Origin: Bacillota bacterium
Lineage (GTDB): Bacteria > Bacillota > Clostridia > Christensenellales > CAG-138
NCBI GenBank assembly: GCA_023396535.1
Contig: JAEWWD010000023.1
Coordinates: 1 to 6,654 of the forward strand
DNA length: 6,654 nucleotides
Direction: 5' to 3'
Part shown: in pieces, positions 1 through 5,949 of the stretch
How positions within the stretch are numbered: the first letter of the stretch is position 1
How the letters are laid out: every line of letters starts with the position of its first letter
Program-made: the position numbers and the translations under genes
Notes under the pieces: model-generated
The model's input: the letters and a program-made list of their open reading frames with translations, nothing else
Database searches by the model: none
Told to the model about the DNA's origin: nothing

Positions 1-693
1 CCACAGCCACGGCAGCCACTCAAACGAGCCGCCCCAGCCGCCCAGCAGGCCGAAGCCCGCCTTGCCGGCCTTGGTAATGGCGATGGCGTCGTTGCGGAAC
101 TCATCCCAGGTGGTGGGAGGCGCTTCGGGGTCGAGGCCCGCGGCCTTGAACATATCCTTGTTGTAGAAGAGCACCATAACGTCCGTATGGAAGGGTACGC
201 CATAGATTTCGTTGTTCCAGGTCGCGGCGTCGATGGTGCCGGGGAAGAACTCGTCCTTCTTGTCGCCCAGTTGCTGGGTGAGGGGAACGATGAGGTCCAT
301 AGCGGCAAGCTGGGGTACCCATACGTTGTCCGAGAGTATGACGTCGGGGCCGCTGCCGCCCTGCGCGGCCTGAATGTACTTATCGCGGTAGGAGCTGCTG
401 CCGTAGGGCACGGGCGTGAACGTGACGGTGACGCCGGGGTTCGCGTCCGTAAATTCCTTGGTCAACTGCGCGATGGGAGAATTCTCGGCATCCGTATAGA
501 ATTCGTCGTACACCCATATGTTGAGGTCCGCCTTAAGCTGCGGCGCGGGCGCTTCGGTCGCTTCCGGCGCTGCGGTTGCGGCGGGGGCGGGTTCCTCGGT
601 CGCGGCCGGAGTTTGGACGGGCGCGGCGCATCCGGCTATGAACAATACGCACATAACCGATGCAAGAATCACTTGGAACAGCCTTTTCTTCAT
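1..693 (-). CDS. Extracellular solute-binding lipoprotein of a CUT1-type carbohydrate ABC importer (5' half, cut by window edge)
   Basis: This gene encodes the substrate-capturing lipoprotein of a carbohydrate ABC importer, anchored outside the cell membrane. 231 codons are open from ATG at 693 to the left edge with no stop; family members usually run to about 420-450 residues, so roughly half is missing. Start choice: GGAGG at 702-706 lies 8 nt before the ATG and is followed at once by a lipoprotein signal peptide (MKKR, a hydrophobic stretch at 5-20, lipobox I-A-G-C with Cys22). Residues 23-52 form an Ala/Pro/Thr/Glu-rich linker. The binding fold starts near residue 57 (LNIWVY). Typical SBP_bac_1 features follow: a helix ending in F-T-D-A-N-P-G-V at 81-88, GPDVIL at 115-120, and later YGVPFHTD and FYNKDMFKAAGLD. 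The substrate cannot be read from the sequence. Permease genes are expected beyond the left edge. It is divergent from the sensor kinase, a common pairing for YesM/YesN-controlled importers. Confidence 0.94.
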   Translation of the reverse strand, partial: MKKRLFQVILASVMCVLFIAGCAAPVQTPAATEEPAPAATAAPEATEAPAPQLKADLNIWVYDEFYTDAENSPIAQLTKEFTDANPGVTVTFTPVPYGSSSYRDKYIQAAQGGSGPDVILSDNVWVPQLAAMDLIVPLTQQLGDKKDEFFPGTIDAATWNNEIYGVPFHTDVMVLFYNKDMFKAAGLDPEAPPTTWDEFRNDAIAITKAGKAGFGLLGGWGGSFEWLPWLW

Positions 694-726
694 CTCTTTC
701 TCCTCCAGTTCGTTTTATCAGAGGCT

Positions 727-750
727 GGGAACGAACGAAACGCCGTTCCC
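727..750 (-). repeat. Inverted repeat in the leader of the solute-binding protein gene
   Basis: GGGAACG at 727-733 and CGTTCCC at 744-750 are perfect 7-bp arms around a 10-nt spacer. The repeat lies 34 nt upstream of the binding-protein start codon. If transcription starts near 760, as the candidate promoter at 766-794 suggests, it would form a hairpin close to the 5' end of the mRNA, where it could stabilise the message. It could equally be a protein-binding dyad. The arms are seen; the role is inferred. Confidence 0.45.
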
Positions 751-765
751 GCCAAACTGAACGAT

Positions 766-794
766 TGGTTACGCGGCCCGCGGCCGCATGTCAA
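766..794 (-). promoter_or_regulatory. Candidate promoter of the solute-binding protein gene (perfect -35, poor -10)
   Basis: On the minus strand TTGACA (789-794) is a perfect -35 box. A 17-bp spacer then leads to TAACCA (766-771), a poor -10 box. The spacer is almost pure G+C and contains the 8-bp palindrome GCGGCCGC at 780-787. A good -35 with a poor -10 and a dyad between them would suit a regulated promoter, but the weak -10 leaves this uncertain. An alternative -10, GATAAA nearer the gene, has no matching -35 and would give a very short leader. Confidence 0.3.
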
Positions 795-808
795 TCCCTG
801 TAGAATGT

Positions 809-825
809 CCGAATGCGCCATTCGG
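809..825. repeat. Perfect short hairpin, CCGAATG/CATTCGG
   Basis: Arms CCGAATG (809-815) and CATTCGG (819-825) pair perfectly around a 3-nt loop, and G807/C827 could add a pair beyond a T-G position. It lies just upstream (minus-strand sense) of the candidate -35 of the binding-protein gene. No T-run follows on either strand, so it is not a standard terminator. An operator or a structural RNA element are both possible. Confidence 0.4.
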
Positions 826-841
826 GCGAGAGGCCGCGCGC

Positions 842-865
842 GCCGCATGCGAAACCGCACGCGGC
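842..865 (-). repeat. Strong GC-rich hairpin, 10-position stem with tetraloop
   Basis: GCCGC-A-TGCG (842-851) pairs with CGCA-C-GCGGC (856-865) around a 4-nt loop. Read as plus-strand RNA the stem holds one A-C mismatch. Read as minus-strand RNA that position becomes a G-U wobble, so the whole stem pairs. This favours minus-strand transcription. No U-run follows on the minus strand. It sits one base after the stop codon of a doubtful 96-codon minus-strand ORF (867-1157). Confidence 0.45.
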
Positions 866-1243
866 ATTAGCGCTTAAAAAACTGCCGGTCTTTGCAATTG
901 CTTTTACTGGTATAACCGTATTGGGGCGGGGCGTTTTGAAAGGACGCCGAGGCATCCTGCATTTTATTGTCAAAAACGAACGATTTTATATTTCGGCTGC
1001 CAAACAGCTGCCCCATAATGTGCCAATTCCTGCCTGTTTGATAGTCAATGCCTTCCCAAGTGATATTTTGCGCGTGCAAGTTCTTGAATTCTTGTTTCAT
1101 CAAGTATATAGTTTTTGCTATACCGGATGAAGTAATAAAATTATGGGAATGCACCACGTTTTTTTCTATTTCACCGGCAGGAAGGCACGCCTACCCCAGC
1201 GATAAACACATATTTACGCCGAACTGTCATAAAATTTAGGTCC

Positions 1244-1249
1244 TATAAT
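1244..1249 (+). promoter_or_regulatory. Candidate -10 box (TATAAT) of the sensor kinase gene
   Basis: A perfect TATAAT lies 94 nt upstream of the kinase start. At the standard 17-bp spacing the -35 position reads GAACTG, which does not match the consensus; CTGTCA (1224-1229) matches better but leaves only a 14-bp spacer. An overlapping TAAAAT is at 1230-1235. A good -10 without a -35 would suit activator-dependent transcription, for example autoregulation by the AraC-type partner regulator (inference). The transcript would start near 1256, giving a leader of about 87 nt. Confidence 0.4.
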
Positions 1250-1295
1250 TGCGGAACCCGAAAAGTCCGATTTTTCTGTTTGCTTTGCGTTGAGC

Positions 1296-1324
1296 GGTAT
1301 ATCCGCCCGCATGGCGGGCATACC
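1296..1324 (+). repeat. Leader hairpin directly before the kinase ribosome binding site
   Basis: The arms are GGTAT (1296-1300) with ATACC (1320-1324), and GCCCGC (1305-1310) with GCGGGC (1314-1319). The loop is 3 nt and a 4-nt bulge (1301-1304) lies on the left side. All 11 pairs are Watson-Crick. The hairpin ends one base before the ribosome site at 1326-1332, a position where it could affect ribosome loading or leader stability. No T-run follows, so it is not a terminator. Its role is inferred. Confidence 0.55.
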
Positions 1325-1325
1325 T

Positions 1326-1332
1326 GGAAAGG
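1326..1332 (+). promoter_or_regulatory. Ribosome binding site deciding the kinase start
   Basis: GGAAAGG lies about 10 nt before ATG 1343. The in-frame TTG at 1280 has no such site, and translation from it would run through the leader hairpin, so the ATG is preferred. Confidence 0.7.
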
Positions 1333-1342
1333 AAACAAAAGC

Positions 1343-3043
1343 ATGTTTCGCATACTCAAAAAGGCAAGTATGTTTCTGAATATAAAGGGAGGCCTGAGCG
1401 TCAGGCAGGCGCTGCTTCTGTTTTTCTCGGTCAGCGTGATGATACCGCTGATATTCTTTATGTTCCTGTACTCAAGCCAGCTTACCAAATATCTTAGGCA
1501 GATCGAAAACGACGCGGCCATGCAGATCGTTTCCAACAACGCGGACCAGCTTCGCTCCATTGTGGAGCGCGTCAGTTATACGGCGGCTTCCATCTGCAAC
1601 AACCGCAGTATACAAAAAGATATCAATACCGTGGTGGATTCTCCCGAATCCAGCTTCGGTTATCTTGCGCGGGATTCTATTCTTCTGCAGATGCGCAGCA
1701 TTTCCGCCTCGACGCTCTACGGCCTTAACCCCAAACTGTATCTTGTTACGAGCGTAGGCCAGATCATTACGCTCGATTATACAGCGCTGGGCGAAAAAAC
1801 TCAGCCGCCCCAATACCAGGACTATTTTGAGCAGGACCGCGTCATGTGGGATAACATACTCAGCCCCGGCAAATTGACCAACTTCAATTCAACATGGCCC
1901 GTCTATAACAACCAGAAAAAAATTGTGGCGTATCTCGTCATCGTCGTCCCGGAAAAGGATTTCTGGGACGCGCTTTCCCACCACCCGCTGCTGGACTACC
2001 ACCAGCAGGTATACAGCCGGGGGGAATTGATCGCTACCAATACGCTGGAGCCGCCCCAGGAGGAGAATACGACCGTCCTGCGCCGCCAGATGGAGAACTG
2101 GGGCATCGAGCTGGTGGTTACCATCCCCACGCAGGTGTATTTCGAGCGATCGAACAGCCAGATGGGCCTGTTTGCCGTATATTTTCTGGCGCTGAGCGCA
2201 TTTTTGCTCGTGATCATAGGCGTGCTGTCCAATTATATCACACAGCCGCTCCTGCTGGCGGCGCGGCAGCTTAAGGATATCCGCGAGGGGGATTATTCCG
2301 TAGCGGGCGCAAAGAGCTGGATCAGGGAGATCGCCGAGATCCGCGGCAACCTCAACGACGTGGCGGTGCATATCGACGAGCTTATTAAAGATGTGCGCGA
2401 GGAATCGCGGCTCCGTGAAAAACTTTACTACGAATCGCTGATGGCGCAGATCAATCCCCATTTTTTGTATAACTCACTCAACAGCATCAAGTGGATCTCC
2501 ACGCTCAACGGCAATACGCTGGCGGCGGATATGCTGGGGAAGCTGGGCAATATCCTGCACTATTCCTTCGACAGCAACCAGTATTCCATCAGTGTCGACA
2601 AGGAAATCGCGTTCCTCAACGATTACGTTGCCATGTTGCAGCTGCGTTATGGCAACAGCATCGATTTTTCGGTGGACATCGATCCGTCGCTTTATTCCGC
2701 CACCATACCCCGCTTCTGTCTGCAGCCGCTCATCGAGAACGCGTTCATGCACGGTCTGTTTTCCCGTCCGGACGGGCGTATTACGCTTAGTGCGGCCGTT
2801 GAGGGGGATCAACTTACGCTGACCGTCGCCGACGACGGCGTGGGGATGGACGAGCAGACGGCGGCGCTGGCGCTCAGCGGCGATCCCGGCAGGAAAATCT
2901 CCGGCACGGGCATCGGCTTGCCAAATGTGCATAATCGGATACAATTGTTATATGGGTCCCGCTATGGATTGCGCATCGACAGCAAACCCGGCGAGGGATG
3001 CCGCATAGACGTGGTATTGCCCTTTGTGACAGAGCAGACCTGA
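1343..3043 (+). CDS. Membrane sensor histidine kinase, YesM/LytS type
   Basis: This is a sensor kinase that autophosphorylates on histidine and passes the phosphate to the adjacent regulator. It has 566 residues, a usual length for YesM-like kinases. Layout: cytoplasmic N-terminus; membrane segment about 23-43; extracytoplasmic sensor about 44-274; second membrane segment about 276-296; HAMP linker from about 300; His_kinase domain with I-N-P-H-F-L-Y-N, phospho-acceptor His373; HATPase domain with N-box L-I-E-N (Asn466), D-D-G-V-G-M at 497-502 and G-T-G-I-G-L at 521-526. All catalytic motifs look intact. The sensor region belongs to a class that usually perceives extracellular sugars or related signals; the ligand is not readable here. 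The gene ends 53 nt before the regulator on the same strand, so the two are probably one operon. It is divergent from the binding-protein gene, whose importer it may control (inference). Confidence 0.95.
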   Translation: MFRILKKASMFLNIKGGLSVRQALLLFFSVSVMIPLIFFMFLYSSQLTKYLRQIENDAAMQIVSNNADQLRSIVERVSYTAASICNNRSIQKDINTVVDSPESSFGYLARDSILLQMRSISASTLYGLNPKLYLVTSVGQIITLDYTALGEKTQPPQYQDYFEQDRVMWDNILSPGKLTNFNSTWPVYNNQKKIVAYLVIVVPEKDFWDALSHHPLLDYHQQVYSRGELIATNTLEPPQEENTTVLRRQMENWGIELVVTIPTQVYFERSNSQMGLFAVYFLALSAFLLVIIGVLSNYITQPLLLAARQLKDIREGDYSVAGAKSWIREIAEIRGNLNDVAVHIDELIKDVREESRLREKLYYESLMAQINPHFLYNSLNSIKWISTLNGNTLAADMLGKLGNILHYSFDSNQYSISVDKEIAFLNDYVAMLQLRYGNSIDFSVDIDPSLYSATIPRFCLQPLIENAFMHGLFSRPDGRITLSAAVEGDQLTLTVADDGVGMDEQTAALALSGDPGRKISGTGIGLPNVHNRIQLLYGSRYGLRIDSKPGEGCRIDVVLPFVTEQT

Positions 3044-3056
3044 GGTATGTGTGTTC

Positions 3057-3080
3057 GCCGGGGGTATCAGTTTTCCCGGC
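3057..3080 (+). repeat. Inverted repeat in the kinase-regulator gap
   Basis: GCCGGG (3057-3062) and CCCGGC (3075-3080) are perfect 6-bp arms around a 12-nt spacer, and two G-U pairs could extend the stem inward. It lies 7 nt before the regulator's ribosome site. Only three T follow, so efficient termination is unlikely. It could tune the kinase-to-regulator ratio by partial termination, RNA processing or ribosome access, or be incidental. Confidence 0.35.
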
Positions 3081-3087
3081 TTTGAAC

Positions 3088-3091
3088 GGAG
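3088..3091 (+). promoter_or_regulatory. Ribosome binding site deciding the regulator start
   Basis: GGAG lies 5 nt before ATG 3097. The earlier in-frame ATG at 2998 would overlap the kinase gene and add 33 residues ahead of a receiver domain that already starts normally with MIRVLIVEDE, so 3097 is chosen. Confidence 0.65.
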
Positions 3092-3096
3092 ACGAA

Positions 3097-4605
3097 ATGA
3101 TACGTGTTTTGATTGTGGAGGATGAATACCTGGTCCGGGTCGGGCTGCACACCTGCATCGATTGGGAGGCGCAGGGCTTCGTGCTGCTCAGCGACGCGAC
3201 GGACGGAATGGACGCGCTGGCCAAGATCGGCGCGCTCAAGCCGGACATCGTGCTGCTGGATCTGCGCATGCCCCGCATGTCCGGGTTGGAGTTGTTGGAA
3301 AAACTGCAGCAGCAGAATGTATCCGTCAGCGTCATCGTGCTCAGTTGCTGCGACGACTTTGAAAGCGTGCGTACGGCGCTGCGCTATGGCGTGATCGATT
3401 ATGTCAACAAGCTGACCATGACGCCGGACGAGCTGCTGACGGTGCTCAAACGCTCCGCAAGCCGCCTGCAGGTCCGCAGCGATAGCGCAATGGGGGATGA
3501 ACTCCCGGAGACGGGCACCAAGGCGGCGCTTACCGCGTTGCTCAAAACTCCCGGCAGATTTACCGGCGCTTTGCCCGAGGGCTTTGAGACGGGCAGGCTC
3601 TGCTGCCTGCTTGCCATGCCCGCAAACGGCCTGGAAGTATCCCTGAGCGTGCGCAAAAGCATGATCCAGCAGGTACTCAAAAACGGCGGCGTCGAAAGCG
3701 CAGCCTGCGCAAGCGGGGACGCGCTGTGGGCCATGCTGCCCGGCGATGTGGATCATCTGCGTATTGCGGCTTTGCTGCGCCAGGGGCTTGAAACCACGCT
3801 TTCCTGCCATTGCTTCATAGGGTTCAGCCCGCTTTGGAACAGGCCGGAGGATCTGCCCGCCTGCTACAGGCTGGCGGCGCAGATCGTAAACGAGCTGTTC
3901 TGGCACAGCGGAGAGGGCAGCGTGCGTACCTACGAAGAGCAGCTTAGCTGCACACAGGAGCAGCGCGACCGTTACCTGGAGCTCAAGGGCCTGATGCATG
4001 AGCAGTATAACATAGGCGATTTCGACGGCGTGCTGCAAACGGCGGAGGAGTATTTTGAATATTTCCTTTCTCTTGAGGCCTTCCCGCAGGAGGATTTCGT
4101 CAAATTCACGCTCGCGCTGCTCGAACTGTTCCCTTACGACAGGGACAGCGCGCAGGCGAAATCCTATTTCCATTATCAGGCCGCCATCGTCAAGGCGGCG
4201 AGCGCGCAGGGCGTGCAGCATACGTTTGATGAGTTCATCCGTCAGTACGCGCAGGATTCCTCTCTGGGCCTGCAGCACAATTACTCACCCATCACAGCGC
4301 AGGCCATCAACTACATCATCAATAATCCGTCCGCGCCCGTCCAGCTTGCGGAGGTGGCGCACGCCATCAACGTATCGGATTCCTACCTCAGCCAATTGTT
4401 CAAGAAGGATACGGGCATGAATTTCGTGTACTACGTGCACCGCTATAAAATGCGGCTCGCGAAGCAGATGCTCGACGAAAGCATGCTGATCTACCAGGTC
4501 TGTGAGAAAATCGGCTTTGAAAACAGCAGCTATTTCGCGAAGATATTCAAGCGCTTTCACGGCGTATCGCCGACGGAATATAAAAGCAAAGGCAGAAGAA
4601 ACTGA
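3097..4605 (+). CDS. Response regulator, receiver plus AraC-type DNA-binding domain (YesN type)
   Basis: This is the transcription factor partner of the upstream kinase. It has 502 residues. The receiver domain spans about 1-120, with the acidic pair Glu8-Asp9, phospho-acceptor Asp55 (V-L-L-D-L-R-M-P), switch residue Ser83 and conserved Lys105. The residue after Lys105 is Leu rather than the usual Pro; the segment reads D-Y-V-N-K-L-T-M-T-P. A middle region of about 270 residues (125-394) shows no motif I can name, as is usual in YesN-like regulators. The C-terminal AraC domain (395-502) has two helix-turn-helix units: one at 415-440 (L-A-E-V-A-H-A-I-N-V-S) and one at 465-490 (I-G-F-E-N-S-S-Y-F-A-K-I-F-K), ending in the family hallmark G-V-S-P-T-E-Y. 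Likely targets are the divergent binding-protein promoter and its own operon (inference). A shared terminator follows 16 nt after the stop. Confidence 0.95.
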   Translation: MIRVLIVEDEYLVRVGLHTCIDWEAQGFVLLSDATDGMDALAKIGALKPDIVLLDLRMPRMSGLELLEKLQQQNVSVSVIVLSCCDDFESVRTALRYGVIDYVNKLTMTPDELLTVLKRSASRLQVRSDSAMGDELPETGTKAALTALLKTPGRFTGALPEGFETGRLCCLLAMPANGLEVSLSVRKSMIQQVLKNGGVESAACASGDALWAMLPGDVDHLRIAALLRQGLETTLSCHCFIGFSPLWNRPEDLPACYRLAAQIVNELFWHSGEGSVRTYEEQLSCTQEQRDRYLELKGLMHEQYNIGDFDGVLQTAEEYFEYFLSLEAFPQEDFVKFTLALLELFPYDRDSAQAKSYFHYQAAIVKAASAQGVQHTFDEFIRQYAQDSSLGLQHNYSPITAQAINYIINNPSAPVQLAEVAHAINVSDSYLSQLFKKDTGMNFVYYVHRYKMRLAKQMLDESMLIYQVCEKIGFENSSYFAKIFKRFHGVSPTEYKSKGRRN

Positions 4606-4620
4606 ATAGTTCTGGATGTG

Positions 4621-4659
4621 AAAAGGGCTGCCTCAGGAGAATTCTGAGACAGCCCTTTT
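4621..4659. terminator. Bidirectional hairpin terminator between convergent genes
   Basis: The 16-nt arms 4621-4636 (AAAAGGGCTG...CTCAG) and 4644-4659 (CTGAG...CAGCCCTTTT) flank a 7-nt loop. One position (4631 against 4649) is C-A in plus-strand RNA but a G-U wobble in minus-strand RNA, so the hairpin pairs fully only for the ATPase transcript. The A-run and T-run at the two ends give a U-tract in both directions. It lies 16 nt from each of the two stop codons and should serve both genes. Confidence 0.88.
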
Positions 4660-4675
4660 CTAAAGCTTATCAATC

Positions 4676-5815
<1,140 letters not shown>

Positions 5816-5839
5816 ACGTAATCCTCCAATAATAAAAAA

Positions 5840-5869
5840 TTGATGTATTCCGATAAGCTGTGATACACT
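5840..5869 (+). promoter_or_regulatory. Candidate promoter of the AraC-family regulator gene (extended -10)
   Basis: TTGATG (5840-5845), an 18-bp spacer and TACACT (5864-5869) each match the consensus at four of six positions. A TG one base before the -10 (5861-5862) makes an extended -10. Transcription would start near 5876, giving a leader of about 74 nt. No better pair was found on this strand. Confidence 0.35.
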
Positions 5870-5878
5870 GTTGCTTGA

Positions 5879-5895
5879 GATATATCCAGTATATC
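5879..5895. repeat. Perfect dyad in the divergent promoter region (possible operator)
   Basis: GATATA (5879-5884) and TATATC (5890-5895) are perfect inverted arms around TCCAG. The right arm covers the predicted -10 of the ATPase gene, and the dyad lies just downstream of the predicted start of the AraC-family transcript. That position would let one bound protein influence both genes. AraC-family proteins more often bind direct repeats, and on the minus strand the same bases can be read as two tandem GATATA units nine bases apart. The role is inferred. Confidence 0.4.
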
Positions 5896-5916
5896 GCCGA
5901 CTATCACGAATTTCGA
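5888..5916 (-). promoter_or_regulatory. Candidate promoter of the ATPase gene
   Basis: On the minus strand TCGAAA (5911-5916, four of six matches to the -35 consensus), a 17-bp spacer and TATACT (5888-5893, five of six matches to the -10) form a good vegetative-type promoter. The transcript would start near 5881, about 65 nt before the ATG at 5815. Confidence 0.5.
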
Positions 5917-5934
5917 GGGTAACATATTGATTAT

Positions 5935-5942
5935 AAGGGTGA
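5935..5942 (+). promoter_or_regulatory. Ribosome binding site deciding the AraC-family gene start
   Basis: AAGGGTGA, a partial match to the consensus site, lies 7 nt before ATG 5950. It is the only ribosome-site-like sequence close to an in-frame start, and from this ATG the frame stays open to the window end. Confidence 0.55.
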
Positions 5943-5949
5943 ATTGTTG

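Larger units (their letters stand above)
694..1342. other. Long intergenic region between divergent binding-protein and kinase genes
   Basis: These 649 bases hold no convincing gene. From the left there is the binding-protein ribosome site and leader hairpin, then a GC-rich block of hairpins (about 771-865). An AT-richer stretch (about 866-1250) with runs of A and T follows, then the kinase promoter and leader. The longest ORFs in the AT-rich part (plus 813-1130, minus 867-1157) lack good ribosome sites and match no family I recognise. An extended -10-like TGGTATAAC lies at 908-916 on the plus strand without a -35. The length leaves room for several regulator sites, a small RNA or a decayed gene. 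Confidence 0.7.

Noticed and set aside
187..870. Long plus-strand open frame of 227 codons
   Set aside because: It runs antisense to the clear solute-binding protein gene and on into the hairpin region. Its product is Gly/Arg-rich low-complexity sequence and it has no ribosome site.
908..916. Extended -10 TGGTATAAC on the plus strand
   Set aside because: It has no -35 and would give a leader of over 400 nt before the kinase gene with no small gene in between. It is kept only as a remark in the intergenic entry.
968..973. Perfect TTGACA -35 on the minus strand
   Set aside because: No -10-like sequence exists at 16-18 bp spacing (the position reads TCGGCG), so it is not a usable promoter on its own.
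813..1130. 105-codon plus-strand open frame in the intergenic region
   Set aside because: It starts inside the hairpin block, has no ribosome site, and gives a product without recognisable features. It competes with the slightly more protein-like minus-strand frame at 867-1157.
1260..1276. GAAAA/TTTTC repeat with a T-run, terminator-like
   Set aside because: The stem is only five A-T-rich pairs and lies between the kinase's likely promoter and its start codon, where a terminator would silence the operon. Too weak to call an attenuator.
1280..1342. Upstream TTG start extending the kinase by 21 residues
   Set aside because: It has no ribosome site and would place the leader hairpin inside the coding region. 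ATG 1343 has GGAAAGG at good spacing and a normal N-terminus before the first membrane segment.
2998..3096. Upstream ATG extending the response regulator by 33 residues
   Set aside because: It would overlap the end of the kinase gene. The receiver domain begins canonically at 3097, which has its own GGAG site.
3067..4278. 403-codon minus-strand open frame opposite the response regulator
   Set aside because: The plus strand encodes a complete receiver plus AraC regulator there. The antisense frame is a by-product of GC-rich codon use, with an Ala/Gln/Arg/His-rich product and no family motif.
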